Below are positions 56,901-62,559 of a stretch of 64,000 bases of DNA, in pieces. Under the pieces are notes generated by a model. The model had not been told where the DNA came from. It saw nothing but the letters and a program-made list of their open reading frames with translations, and did no database searches. This stretch comes from Accumulibacter phosphatis (GTDB lineage: Bacteria; Pseudomonadota; Gammaproteobacteria; Burkholderiales; Rhodocyclaceae). Within the stretch, counting starts at the first letter, position 1. Every line of letters begins with the position of its first letter. The translations under genes and the position numbers were made by a program. The DNA lies in assembly GCF_000024165.1 (NCBI RefSeq), contig NC_013194.1, positions 4,774,001 through 4,838,000 on the forward strand, written 5' to 3'.

Positions 56901-57071
56901 AGCACCACGGTGCAGATCAGCAGCAGTGGTGGCTTCGCCAGCGGCTACAGCGCTGCTGCCGTTGATCAGCAGGTGGTATTGGCCGGCGTCGACCTGTCTG
57001 CCGGCGGCTTGACGACCGACCAGTTGATCATTCAGGACCTGCTCACGAAAGGCAAGCTGATTACCGACTAG
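41970..57071 (+). CDS. lapA: Giant RTX biofilm adhesin, LapA-type, with LapG-cleavable retention module
   Basis: 5033 residues. Residues 1-150 form the N-terminal retention module (LARVSAIQGKAFAKDQDG, GDVIYEGDVVVTGAGSRVD), with the LapG cleavage motif TAAG at 113-116 in DALLDETAAGAGTPGG. Residues 208-4407 are 42 Ig-like repeats of exactly 100 residues. Then come one different Ig-like domain (~4408-4525), a segment of repeated LDPATG/IDLAAG-type strands resembling a small propeller (~4528-4745), a VCBS-like cadherin-type domain (DGSYSYTLDNSRAAVQRL near 4810), RTX calcium nonapeptides (GGAGNDLMSGGLGADVF near 4900) and the type I secretion signal (DVLDLRDLLQGE to the end). GAGG precedes the ATG. 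Exported through LapBCE, it holds cells in the biofilm until LapG cuts it. Confidence 0.95.
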   Translation: MADRTPLARVSAIQGKAFAKDQDGNLRQLRIGDVIYEGDVVVTGAGSRVDLATPDSQSLVLRANETLTVDAEVFASVKPDATDAALLGGARDVDRVIKAINEGGSLDALLDETAAGAGTPGGADGGPTFVRLLRIVENVDPLAFEFGTARTAPVDEVLGGAGSAADGLIDLIDAGLAAQSAATAAAAVGSIAAAGNPGGVADTPVAIDTVAPSVVVDIVDTRLNSGDRVSTVTFTFSDAPSGFDLADIAVVGGTLSDLTPTADPKVFTATFTAADGFTGTGSVGVTAGSYTDAAGDPGRGASDTVSIDTVAPSVVVDIVDTSLTRSDAVSVVTFTFSDAPVGFTLADTTAVGGTLSGLTPTADPKVFTATFTAAVGFTGTGSVGVTTGSYTDAAGDPGRGASDTVAIDTVAPSVVVDITDPSLNSGDKVSTVTFTFSDAPVGFTLAATTAVGGTLSGLTPTADPKVFTATFMATDAFTGTGSVAVTAGSYTNAAGSPGGGGSDTVPIDTVAPSVVVDIVDASLNSIDKVSTVTFTFSDAPVGFTLADTTAVGGTLSGLTPTADPKVFTATFTATDGFTGPGSVAVTAGSYTDAAGNPGTSGSDTVPIDTVAPSVIVDIVDPSLNSTDKVSTVTFTFSDAPVGFTLADTTAVGGTLSGLTPTADPKVFTATFAATDGFTGTGSVSVANASYTNAAGSPGGGGSDTVPIDTVAPSVVVDIVDASLNSADKVSTVTFTFSDAPVGFTLADTTAVGGTLSGLTPTADPKVFTATFTATDGFTGTGSVTVADASYTDTAGNTGSGNSDTVPIDTVAPSIVVDIVDTTLNSTDKVSTVTFTFSDAPVGFTLADTTAVGGTLSGLTPTADPKVFTATFTATDAFTGTGSVSVADASYTDAASNAGSGNSDTVPIDTVAPSVVVDIVDTTLNSTDKVSTVTFTFSDAPVGFTLADTTAVGGTLSGLTPTADPKVFTATFTATDGFTGTGSVSVANASYTDTAGNTGSGNSDTVPIDTVAPSVVVDIVDASLNSADKVSTVTFTFSDAPVGFTLADTTAVGGTLSGLTPTADPKVFTATFTATDGFTGTGSVSVANASYTNAAGSPGGGGSDTVPIDTVAPSVVVDIVDASLNSADKVSTVTFTFSDAPVGFTLADTTAVGGTLSGLTPTADPKVFTATFTATDGFTGTGSVSVANASYTNAAGSPGGGGSDTVPIDTVAPSVVVDIVDASLNSADKVSTVTFTFSDAPVGFTLADTTAVGGTLSGLTPTADPKVFTATFTATDGFTGTGSVSVANASYTNAAGSPGGGGSDTVPIDTVAPSVVVDIVDASLNSADKVSTVTFTFSDAPVGFTLADTTAVGGTLSGLTPTADPKVFTATFTATDGFTGTGSVSVADASYTNAAGSPGGGGSDTVPIDTVAPSVVVDIVDASLNSADKVSTVTFTFSDAPVGFTLADTTAVGGTLSGLTPTADPKVFTATFTATDGFTGTGSVSVANASYTNAAGSPGGGGSDTVPIDTVAPSVVVDIVDASLNSADKVSTVTFTFSDAPVGFTLADTTAVGGTLSGLTPTADPKVFTATFTATDAFTGTGSVSVADASYTDAASNAGSGNSDTVPIDTVAPSVVVDIIDASLNSADKVSTVTFTFSDAPVGFTLADTTAVGGTLSGLTPTADPKVFTATFTATDAFTGTGSVSVADASYTDAASNAGSGNSDTVPIDTVAPSVVVDIIDASLNSADKVSTVTFTFSDAPVGFTLADTTAVGGTLSGLTPTADPKVFTATFTATDGFTGTGSVSVADASYTDTAGNTGSGNSDTVPIDTVAPSVVVDIVDASLNSADKVSTVTFTFSDAPVGFTLADTTAVGGTLSGLTPTADPKVFTATFTATDGFTGTGSVSVANASYTNAAGSPGGGGSDTVPIDTVAPSVVVDIVDASLNSADKVSTVTFTFSDAPVGFTLADTTAVGGTLSGLTPTADPKVFTATFTATDGFTGTGSVSVANASYTNAAGSPGGGGSDTVPIDTVAPSVVVDIVDASLNSADKVSTVTFTFSDAPVGFTLADTTAVGGTLSGLTPTADPKVFTATFTATDGFTGTGSVSVANASYTDTAGNTGSGNSDTVPIDTVAPSVVVDIVDTTLNSTDKVSTVTFTFSDAPVGFTLADTTAVGGTLSGLTPTADPKVFTATFTATDGFTGTGSVSVADASYTDTAGNTGSGNSDTVPIDTVAPSVVVDIVDTTLNSTDKVSTVTFTFSDAPVGFTLADTTAVGGTLSGLTPTADPKVFTATFTATDGFTGPGSVAVTAGSYTDAAGNPGTSGSDTVPIDTVAPSVIVDIVDPSLNSIDKVSTVTFTFSDAPVGFTLADTTAVGGTLSGLTPTADPKVFTATFTATDGFTGTGSVSVADASYTDTAGNTGSGNSDTVPIDTVAPSVVVDIVDASLNSTDKVSTVTFTFSDAPVGFTLADTTAVGGTLSGLTPTADPKVFTATFTATDGFTGPGSVAVTAGSYTDAAGNPGGGGSDTVPIDTVAPSVVVDIVDTTLNSTDKVSTVTFTFSDAPVGFTLADTTAVGGTVSGLTPTADPKVFTATFTATDGFTGTGSVSVADASYTDTAGNPGTSGSDTVPIDTVAPSVVVDIVDTTLNSTDKVSTVTFTFSDAPVGFTLADTTAVGGTLSGLTPTADPKVFTATFTATDGFTGTGSVSVADASYTDAAGNAGSGNSDTVPIDTVAPSVIVDVVDASLNSADKVSTVTFTFSDAPVGFTLADTTAVGGTLSGLTPTADPKVFTATFTATDGFTGTGSVSVADASYTDTAGNTGSGNSDTVPIDTVAPSVVVDIVDASLNSTDKVSTVTFTFSDAPVGFTLADTTAVGGTLSGLTPTADPKVFTATFTATDGFTGPGSVAVTAGSYTDAAGNPGTSGSDTVPIDTVAPSVIVDIVDPSLNSIDKVSTVTLTFSDAPVGFTLADTTAVGGTLSGLTPTADPKVFTATFTATDGFTGPGSVAVTAGSYTDAAGNPGGGGSDTVPIDTVAPSVVVDIVDTTLNSTDKVSTVTFTFSDAPVGFTLADTTAVGGTVSGLTPTADPKVFTATFTATDGFTGTGSVSVADASYTDTAGNPGTSGSDTVPIDTVAPSVIVDIVDPSLNSTDKVSTVTFTFSDAPVGFTLADTTAVGGTLSGLTATADPKVFTATFTATDGFTGTGSVSVADASYTDAAGNAGSGNSDTVPIDTVAPSVIVDVVDASLNSADKVSTVTFTFSDAPVGFTLADTTAVGGTLSGLTPTADPKVFTATFTATDGFTGTGSVSVADASYTDTAGNTGSGNSDTVPIDTVAPSVVVDIVDASLNSTDKVSTVTFTFSDAPVGFTLADTTAVGGTLSGLTPTADPKVFTATFTATDGFTGTGSVSVADASYTDTAGNPGTSGSDTVPIDTVAPSVIVDIVDPSLNSTDKVSTVTFTFSDAPVGFTLADTTAVGGTLSGLTATADPKVFTATFTATDGFTGTGSVSVADASYTDTAGNTGSGNSDTVPIDTVAPSVVVDIVDASLNSTDKVSTVTFTFSDAPVGFTLADTTAVGGTLSGLTPTADPKVFTATFTATDGFTGPGSVAVTAGSYTDAAGNPGGGGSDTVPIDTVAPSVVVDIVDTTLNSTDKVSTVTFTFSDAPVGFTLADTTAVGGTVSGLTPTADPKVFTATFTATDGFTGTGSVSVADASYTDTAGNPGTSGSDTVPIDTVAPSVIVDIVDPSLNSTDKVSTVTFTFSDAPVGFTLADTTAVGGTLSGLTATADPKVFTATFTATDGFTGTGSVSVADASYTDTAGNTGSGNSDTVPIDTVAPSVVVDIVDASLNSTDKVSTVTFTFSDAPVGFTLADTTAVGGTLSGLTPTADPKVFTATFTATDGFTGPGSVAVTAGSYTDAAGNPGTSGSDTVPIDTVAPSVIVDIVDPSLNSIDKVSTVTFTFSDAPVGFTLADTTAVGGTLSGLTPTADPKVFTATFTATDGFTGPGSVAVTAGSYTDAAGNPGGGGSDTVPIDTVAPSVVVDIVDTTLNSTDKVSTVTFTFSDAPVGFTLADTTAVGGTVSGLTPTADPKVFTATFTATDGFTGTGSVSVADASYTDTAGNPGTSGSDTVPIDTVAPSVVVDIVDTTLNSTDKVSTVTFTFSDAPVGFTLADTTTVGGTLSGLTPTADPKVFTATFTATDGFTGPGSVAVTAGSYTDAAGNPGTSGSDTVPIDTVAPNVVVNIVDPSLNSIDKVSTVAFTFSDAPVGFALADITAVGGTVSGLTATADPKVFTATFTATDGFTGTGSVSVANASYTDAAGNAGTSGSDTVPIDTVAPSVIVDIVDPSLNSTDKVSTVTFTFSDAPVGFTLADTTAVGGTLSGLTPTADPKVFTAIFTATDGFTGPGSVAVTTGSYTDAAGNPGTSGSDAVTIDTAPPVPTITLDASITADDLISAAEARSPVTVTGTAGGDARAGDTVTLTINGKPFTGTVVDTAGVLTFAIVVPGADLAADPDRTIDASITTTDAAGNTATATDNESYKLGPVAVADVNSVSELTANTLYYNDAASNIGILDPATGARTLVGNAGVVFGDIAVGPTGTLFGIALTGSPNTLYSINPTTAAATRIGPVTGAPFVNSLVASGDGRLFAAATSSGGDVYQLSTTTGAATRVGSFGQGSSGDLLFFDNALYLSTTAGTIRKLDLATGSVSTVVSGLPTDLYNLAQTDVGTFVGSTAGGAMYSIDLAAGTAAATGVVTAGQQIYGFAAAPVGSPLVTVVGDVTPGTPGQDYDPDSSANLTVTGVAAGIPAVPPAAGVGAAIDGIYGKVVIAADGSYSYTLDNSRAAVQRLGAGEVGSDVFTYRVTDADGGVDTATLTIQVNGAGEVAPPIRTVGTSGNDVLSGSIAADSMRGDAGNDTMSGGLGADTMIGGAGNDLMSGGLGADVFQWRLADRGAAGAPAVDTVTDFSNSSRASGGDVLDLRDLLQGENSSLSSLDNYLHFDVSAGSTTVQISSSGGFASGYSAAAVDQQVVLAGVDLSAGGLTTDQLIIQDLLTKGKLITD
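42591..55190 (+). repeat. Array of 42 tandem 300-bp repeats in lapA
   Basis: Every unit starts at GAC-ACC-GT (Asp-Thr-Val-Ala-Pro) and the period is exactly 300 bp from 42591 to 55190 with no insertions or deletions. Units share VSTVTFTFSDAPVGFTLADT, GGTLSGLTPTADPKVFTATF and a variable end (for example TDAAGNPGTSGSD or TNAAGSPGGGGSD). The first three and last three units are the most divergent; the central ones are nearly identical. A 900-bp block at 50401-51300 recurs at 53401-54300 with only about three differences noticed by eye. Confidence 0.97.
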
Positions 57072-57077
57072 GCGGCC

Positions 57078-59015
57078 TCATTCCGGTGTCCCGTTCGTTC
57101 GGGATAGCGAAACCGCCGGGCCGGTTACTCCGTCGAAGCCGAGTTCCACGAGCGCCAGCCACTCTGCTCGCGTCTCCACGCCCTCGGCGAGCACCTGCAG
57201 GCCGATGCCGTGGGCAATGCCGCTCAGCCCCTCGAGGAAAGCGGCGTTGCCCCGGTTGCTGTCGAGTCCGCGGATGAAGCTCGCGTCGACCTTCAGATAA
57301 TCCAGCCCAAGATCATGCAGCAGCCCGATCTGGCTGAACTGATGGCCAAAGTGTTCCAGACCGATGCGGCAACCGGCTGCCTTGAGGCCGCGGCTGAGTT
57401 CGCGGAACGCCGCCAGATGCCGGAGTGCGCCATTCTCGGCGACTTCCAGCCACAGCCGACGCGCCTCGCTCGCATGCGCGCCAAGCATGCCGAGCAGACG
57501 TTGCCGGAAGCTCGCGTTGGCGACGGAACTGGCCGAAAGATTGACGGCCAGTCCCGGCAGGTCGGGCCGCGCCGTCAACTCCTGCAAGCCCAGCGCCACG
57601 GCAGCGAGATCGAGGGCCGGGGTCAACCGGAGTCTTTCGGCCAGAGGCAGGAAGCGGCCAGCGGCCAGCCACTCGCCGTTTTCCTCCGCGAGCAGCCGCA
57701 GCGGACACTCGCGGTGCGAAAGGCCGCCGGCGGCATCGACCACGGGAAAGGAGACCAGACGCAGCCATTCCCGGTCGACGGCGCGCGTGATCGCCTGTGC
57801 CCACTGCTCGGCCGTACGAGGGCCGTGGTCGCCGGCAGCGATGACGGCCTCCCGGATGGCGTTCACGCCTTCCGCTTCGGCCGCGGCCAGTGCGGCATCG
57901 ACGCGGGCCAGCAGGGTCTCGAGGTCCGTCGGCCGGCAATAGCCGCCGAGGCCGATCGAGACGATCGTCTCGCCTTCGACATAGGGTTTGCCGGCCTCGA
58001 TGAGCGCCGCGAGGAGAACGTGCGCGGCGGCGTGGGCGTCGCGTCCGGCGGCGAGCACGATCGCAAAGTCGGCGCCGTTGAGGCGCGCGGCTATGCCCTG
58101 GCTGTCCGGATTGGCGAATGTGCCGATGACCTCGGCCGCCTGCCGCAGGAAAGCGTCGGTGGCGGCGCGACCGAGGCGGCGGTTGATGCCGGCCAGGTCG
58201 GCCAGCCGAATCAGCAGCAGCGTGCCTTCGCCGGCGTCCTCGGCGTCGAGTGTCTGGCGCAGGCGGGCCATGAAGTGGCCACGATTGGCGAGGCCGGTCA
58301 GCGGATCGCAGTTCGCTTCCCGGCGCAGAATCTCGAGCCGGGCAGCCTCCTCCTCGAAGATTGTTCGGAGGCGACCGACCGTGCTGTTCATCGCCAGCGC
58401 GAGTCGCCTGAGTTCGGGCACCGTGGGCTCGGCTATCGTCACGAAACGGCGTTCGCTGATCGCCGTCGCCTGGTCGATCACCGCCTGCAGCGGCGCTTTC
58501 AGGCGGCCGAGGATGATCGATCCGAGGAAGCCGCCGACCAGACTGGCGAGCGCCAGGGCGCCAGTCGTTTGCCAGACGTTGTCCCACAGCGCACCATAGG
58601 CCAGGCGGCTGTCGCTGATCAGGGTCAGCGTACCGACCTGCTGCCAGCCCTTGCTGATCTGCGCCTGGCCCGGCACGGCGCGAATCGGCAGCCAGCGCGC
58701 AAACCACTCCGGCGCATCGAGATCCAGTGGCCCACTGGCGCGTTCGGCAATCGTCCGTCCTTCGGGATCGACGACGCGGACCAATTCATAATGGCCGCTG
58801 TCGAAGAGCGCCGCGACGGTCAACTCGATCATCACCGCGTCGGGGTTGCTCTGGCTCATCGACAGCGCGAGTGCCGCGGCGTTGTCCGAATTCTTGATCG
58901 ACAGTTGCGATTCGAGATAGGCCCGCGCACTCAGCATCGAGGCGATCAGGCTGCCGCCGAAAGCAAGCAGCATGCAGGTGATGATGGCAAGCCAGAACTG
59001 GCGATACATGGACAT
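57078..59015 (-). CDS. lapD: c-di-GMP receptor LapD (degenerate GGDEF-EAL, inner membrane)
   Basis: 645 residues. Helix 1 (FWLAIITCMLLAFGGSLIAS), a periplasmic LapD/MoxY-N domain (about 30-150), helix 2 (ALALASLVGGFLGSIILG), a HAMP domain, then degenerate GGDEF and EAL domains. The GGDEF motif is replaced by NGADF and the EAL motif by ECPLR; KVDASFI and LAEGVET remain, so it should bind c-di-GMP without turning it over. When bound, its periplasmic output domain holds LapG away from LapA. It converges with lapA (6 bp) and follows lapG by 35 bp. GAGG stands upstream of the ATG. Confidence 0.92.
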   Translation of the reverse strand: MSMYRQFWLAIITCMLLAFGGSLIASMLSARAYLESQLSIKNSDNAAALALSMSQSNPDAVMIELTVAALFDSGHYELVRVVDPEGRTIAERASGPLDLDAPEWFARWLPIRAVPGQAQISKGWQQVGTLTLISDSRLAYGALWDNVWQTTGALALASLVGGFLGSIILGRLKAPLQAVIDQATAISERRFVTIAEPTVPELRRLALAMNSTVGRLRTIFEEEAARLEILRREANCDPLTGLANRGHFMARLRQTLDAEDAGEGTLLLIRLADLAGINRRLGRAATDAFLRQAAEVIGTFANPDSQGIAARLNGADFAIVLAAGRDAHAAAHVLLAALIEAGKPYVEGETIVSIGLGGYCRPTDLETLLARVDAALAAAEAEGVNAIREAVIAAGDHGPRTAEQWAQAITRAVDREWLRLVSFPVVDAAGGLSHRECPLRLLAEENGEWLAAGRFLPLAERLRLTPALDLAAVALGLQELTARPDLPGLAVNLSASSVANASFRQRLLGMLGAHASEARRLWLEVAENGALRHLAAFRELSRGLKAAGCRIGLEHFGHQFSQIGLLHDLGLDYLKVDASFIRGLDSNRGNAAFLEGLSGIAHGIGLQVLAEGVETRAEWLALVELGFDGVTGPAVSLSRTNGTPE

Positions 59016-59050
59016 GGTGGTGATCCTCGGTCAATCGTTCCTGGTCGACG

Positions 59051-59776
59051 CTATTCGAAACCTTCGGCGCGCGCCCGTTGCAGCAGGTCCTGCCAGCGCG
59101 AGAGCCGGCCGATGCCGCCGGAACTGGCCTTCAAGGCGCCGGAGACGCCGGCGAAAATGCCGTCGCTATTGAAACTGAACACCGGCTGCAGGTCGGGGCG
59201 CCTCGATGCCGGCTGAATCGCGGTCTGCAGGTTGTCGAGCACCAGCGGTTCGGCGCTGGGCTGCGCGTAGTAGGCAAGGACCATGTGTGCCTGCTGGACC
59301 TCGCCGGCGCCGGTACTCAGCCGCGCCTTCACGTAGACCAGGCGCATCCTGGCGACCGGCACGCCGGCCAGGCGCAGGGAGTAGTACTTGGCAATCGCGA
59401 AGTCCTCGCAATCACCCCGGCCGCGTCCGATGGTCTCCAGCGGTGTGGCCCAGTAATCGCTTTGTCGCCAGATGTTCAAGTCATCGTCGAAGACGATATG
59501 GCGGTTGAAGAAGTCGTTGATCGCCTGCAGTTTCCTGCCTTCGTCGAGTGGCTTCGCCGCTGCGACGAGTTGCAGCCAGTCGTCGAGCAGGCCGATTCGC
59601 CCCGGCCCGAAGCGTGCCACCAGTTGTTGTTGGAGCGCCGTCCGGTCGGGCCCGGCAGCGGGGCAGCACAGCGCCAGGAGGAAGAGCATCAAGAGCAGCG
59701 GCCGGCAGCATCCGGGAAACGCCTGCGGCAACCTGGCCGAGCCAGTAAGTAACGAGAGTTGAGCGAGAATCGGCAA
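59051..59776 (-). CDS. lapG: Periplasmic cysteine protease LapG (transglutaminase-like)
   Basis: The domain matches the bacterial transglutaminase-like cysteine proteinases: catalytic Cys in GRGDCEDFAIAKYYSLR, His in QQAHMVLAYY and Asp in LVLDNLQTAI. FFNRHIVFDDDLNIWRQSDYW is the typical N-terminal calcium-region segment. LapG cuts LapA after the di-alanine of its retention module. The N-terminus is uncertain: the longest frame begins with TTG at 59776 (241 residues), while TTG at 59731 gives a cleaner signal peptide (RPLLLMLFLLALCCPAAG). It lies just upstream of lapD on the same strand. Confidence 0.9.
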   Translation of the reverse strand: MPILAQLSLLTGSARLPQAFPGCCRPLLLMLFLLALCCPAAGPDRTALQQQLVARFGPGRIGLLDDWLQLVAAAKPLDEGRKLQAINDFFNRHIVFDDDLNIWRQSDYWATPLETIGRGRGDCEDFAIAKYYSLRLAGVPVARMRLVYVKARLSTGAGEVQQAHMVLAYYAQPSAEPLVLDNLQTAIQPASRRPDLQPVFSFNSDGIFAGVSGALKASSGGIGRLSRWQDLLQRARAEGFE

Positions 59777-59836
59777 GGCTGGACGATCTGCGGGCTGGAG
59801 TGTGGAGTGGGGGGTGGCGCAAGGCGATGTCCTGAG

Positions 59837-59842
59837 TATAAT
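59837..59842 (+). promoter_or_regulatory. Probable -10 element upstream of lapE
   Basis: A perfect TATAAT lies 21 nt before the likely lapE start, preceded by TG three bases earlier. No convincing -35 hexamer is visible. It sits in the divergent lapG/lapE gap. Confidence 0.45.
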
Positions 59843-59863
59843 GCCGCGACCTATCTACTTGGG

Positions 59864-61447
59864 ATGAGCCTTGTCTTGATGCCCACCAAAAACAGAAACC
59901 GCGGAATGGCCCGCCATACGGCTTTGCTGCTGCTGGCCCTCGGGACGACACCGGTCACCGCCGAAGTCGCTGAACACCTGTCATTGAAGGAGGCGGCGCA
60001 GGCGGCCGTCTTGAGAAACCCGGAAGTGCAGGCGCGCTGGCATGCCTTCCGCGAGACGACGGAGGAGGTCGGCGTCGCCCGGGGCGGCTTCCTGCCGCGG
60101 GTGGATGTCTCGGCCGGGATCGGCCGGGAAAGGCTCACCCCGCGGAGTGCCGGGGCCGACACGACTTACACGCGCCATGACACGCTGATCAACCTGCGGC
60201 AGATGATTTTTGATGGATTTGCCACGTCCAGTGAAGTCAAGCGGCTCGGCAAGGCCAAGCTGGTCCGCTACTTCGAGTTGCTCGACGCGTCGGAGAACAC
60301 CGCCCTCGAAGCGGGGCGGGCGTATCTCGACGTGGTGCGCTATCGTCGCCTCGCCTACCTCGCCGAAGAGAACTATATTCAGCATCAGGCCGCCTACGAG
60401 CAACTCAGGCGGCGAGCCGAGTCCGGCGTCGGCAAGCGGGTCGATGTCGACCAGGCAGCCAGCCGCCTGGCTTTGGCCGACGTCAATCTGACCACCGCGC
60501 TGGCCAACCTGCACGACGTCACCGCACGCTACCTGCGCATTGTCGGCGAGCAGCCGGCCAAGGTGATGTTTGCGCCTGCCGATCTCGCGACCGCCTTTCC
60601 CGAAAAAGCCGATGCGGCCCTGCTGCTGGCCTTGCGCAACAACCCGGCCCTGCGCTCGACGATCGAGAACATCGAGGCCTCGCAATATGACCTCGAGGCC
60701 CGGCGCGCCGCCTTCAGCCCGCGTGTCGAGCTGATCGCGCGCAAGGAGAACATCAACAACTACCTCGGTCTGGACGGCTCGCGCGACAACTCGGTGGTCG
60801 AAATGCGCCTCTTCTACAACCTCTTCAACGGCGGCTCCGATATCGCGCGCGACCGCCAGTACCGCGAGCGCAAGAACATTGCGCTCGACCAGCGTGAGAA
60901 AGCGTGCCGCGACATTCGCCAGACCTTGTCGATCGCCTACCACGACACGGTGCGCCTGGCCGACCAGTTATCCTTCCTCGCCCTCCAGGTCGACCTCGTC
61001 GAAAGAACGCGCAACGCCTATCGGGATCAGTTCAACATCGGTCAGCGCACGCTGCTCGACCTCCTCAACACCCAGAACGAGTTCTTCGACGCCAGGCGTT
61101 CACAGGTCAATGCCGATGTCGACCTGTCGCTCGCCTACCTGCGCAGTTATGCGGGAATGGGACGGCTGCTCGAAAAGCTGGGGCTGAAGCGAGCGGAGGC
61201 GGAGAGCGCACCCGACGAGAAGGAGATGGCCCCGCTCGATCTTGCCCAGCTATGCCCGCCGACGGCGCCGGCCGAGATCTATCCGGATCGCGAGACGCTG
61301 GGACGCAAGGCCAGGGAACTCATGGAAGGCTCGTCGAACAGCTTCATAGGCGCGCGCAACCTGCCGACGACGGTGGCGCCGCCCGATGCTGCCGCCCGGT
61401 CGCTCGTCAACCCCGCGACAGCGATGGAAAGGGAGGGTGCACGGTGA
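59864..61447 (+). CDS. lapE: TolC-family outer-membrane channel of the Lap secretion system
   Basis: About 527 residues. A signal peptide (ARHTALLLLALGTTPVTAEV) precedes the two OEP repeats: LSLKEAAQAAVLRNPEVQAR with FLPRVDVSAGIGRE, and ADAALLLALRNNPALRSTIE with FSPRVELIARKENINNYLGL. Late in the protein NIGQRTLLDLLNTQNEFFDA is the TolC hallmark. The C-terminal ~100 residues are a Pro-rich tail. Possible starts are ATG at 59864, 59879 or 59906; the last gives the shortest signal peptide. It overlaps the next gene by GTGA. Confidence 0.9.
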   Translation: MSLVLMPTKNRNRGMARHTALLLLALGTTPVTAEVAEHLSLKEAAQAAVLRNPEVQARWHAFRETTEEVGVARGGFLPRVDVSAGIGRERLTPRSAGADTTYTRHDTLINLRQMIFDGFATSSEVKRLGKAKLVRYFELLDASENTALEAGRAYLDVVRYRRLAYLAEENYIQHQAAYEQLRRRAESGVGKRVDVDQAASRLALADVNLTTALANLHDVTARYLRIVGEQPAKVMFAPADLATAFPEKADAALLLALRNNPALRSTIENIEASQYDLEARRAAFSPRVELIARKENINNYLGLDGSRDNSVVEMRLFYNLFNGGSDIARDRQYRERKNIALDQREKACRDIRQTLSIAYHDTVRLADQLSFLALQVDLVERTRNAYRDQFNIGQRTLLDLLNTQNEFFDARRSQVNADVDLSLAYLRSYAGMGRLLEKLGLKRAEAESAPDEKEMAPLDLAQLCPPTAPAEIYPDRETLGRKARELMEGSSNSFIGARNLPTTVAPPDAAARSLVNPATAMEREGAR

Positions 61448-62358
61448 TCACAAGCTTGCCACTACGGGCACTGCTGGCCGGCGCCTGTCTGCTGCTGACG
61501 ACGGGCGGCCTGCATGCGCAGGGCCGGGCCGGTTCGCCGACGCTCGACAAGATTCGTGCCGCCGAGACCGTGTACCTCGGTTACCGCGAAGGGTCGGCGC
61601 CTTTCGCCTATCTGGATCCCGAGCAGAAGGCCATTGGCTTCTCGCTCGATCTCTGCCGGCATGTCACCGATGCCATCCAGGCGCGCCTGGGCCTGCCCGC
61701 GCTGAGCGTGGTGCAGGTGCCGACGACACCGGGTTCGCGTCAGATCATGCTCGAAGCCGAGACGATCGATCTCGACTGCGGGCCGGTGACCAACACCGAA
61801 CAGCGGCAGCGCTCGGTAGCCTACAGCGTCACGATCTTCGTCGCCGGCGTCAAGGCCCTGGTCAGGCAGGATTCGTCCGTTCGCGCGCTCAAGGATCTCA
61901 AGGACAAGGTCGTCGTGACCACGGCCGGCACCACGGCGGAGGCCTACATCAAATCGGCAGCCGTCCGCCAGGGGCTGCTCATCAACTATCGTTTCGGCCG
62001 CGATCATGCCGAATCCTTGCGCCTGCTGTTGCGCGGGAATGCCGACGTGCTGGTCCTCGACGATGCGCTGCTGGCTGGCCTGCTGTCGAACCTTCCACCA
62101 GCCGAACGCGGTCGTCTGATCGTCCTGGCCGACAGCTACGGATTCGAACCCTACGGTCTGGCGTTTCGCCGCCAGGATCCCGAGTTCAAGAGGCTCGTTG
62201 ACGACACCTTGGTCGGCGTGATGCAAAGCGGCGAGTTCGCGCGCCTCTACGGCAAGTGGTTCACGTCGCCGATCCCGCCTGGCGGCGCCAGTCTTGACAT
62301 GCCGATGAGCGCGGCCCTCAAACAGCTGATCCTGACGCCCAACGACAAGGGCCTCTGA
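61444..62358 (+). CDS. Periplasmic amino-acid-type solute-binding protein coupled to lapE
   Basis: 304 residues from GTG at 61444. A Sec signal (LRALLAGACLLLTTGGLHAQ) leads into a type II solute-binding fold (SBP_bac_3): TVYLGYREGSAPFAYLD, GFSLDLCRHVTDAI, DLDCGPVTNTEQRQRSVAYS, VVVTTAGTTAEAYI and FEPYGLAFRRQDPEFKRLV resemble glutamate/aspartate binding proteins (GltI-like). No permease or ATPase gene is nearby, so it may deliver a signal rather than feed a transporter. GGGAGG precedes the start, which overlaps the lapE stop. Confidence 0.85.
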   Translation: MITSLPLRALLAGACLLLTTGGLHAQGRAGSPTLDKIRAAETVYLGYREGSAPFAYLDPEQKAIGFSLDLCRHVTDAIQARLGLPALSVVQVPTTPGSRQIMLEAETIDLDCGPVTNTEQRQRSVAYSVTIFVAGVKALVRQDSSVRALKDLKDKVVVTTAGTTAEAYIKSAAVRQGLLINYRFGRDHAESLRLLLRGNADVLVLDDALLAGLLSNLPPAERGRLIVLADSYGFEPYGLAFRRQDPEFKRLVDDTLVGVMQSGEFARLYGKWFTSPIPPGGASLDMPMSAALKQLILTPNDKGL

Positions 62359-62559
62359 GCGCTGCCGGCGCGTCACCGGCGCGCCGGCGATTTCCATTTC
62401 CCGCGCAGGGTCGGCATTGCTATCATGCGGGCTGGTCCACGGGCATCACGGCCGCCGGTCGGCGGTTTGCCGGGAGACCGACAGGGTCTGCCCGGCACGC
62501 CGAGTTGGCGGACCAGGAGGCAGCAGACCGTCGACACAGCAAGCGGGAGGGCGCAGCCC

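Noticed and set aside
57210..59216. 668-residue plus-strand open frame opposite lapD
   Set aside because: Arg/Gln/Ala-rich antisense of a confidently identified gene.
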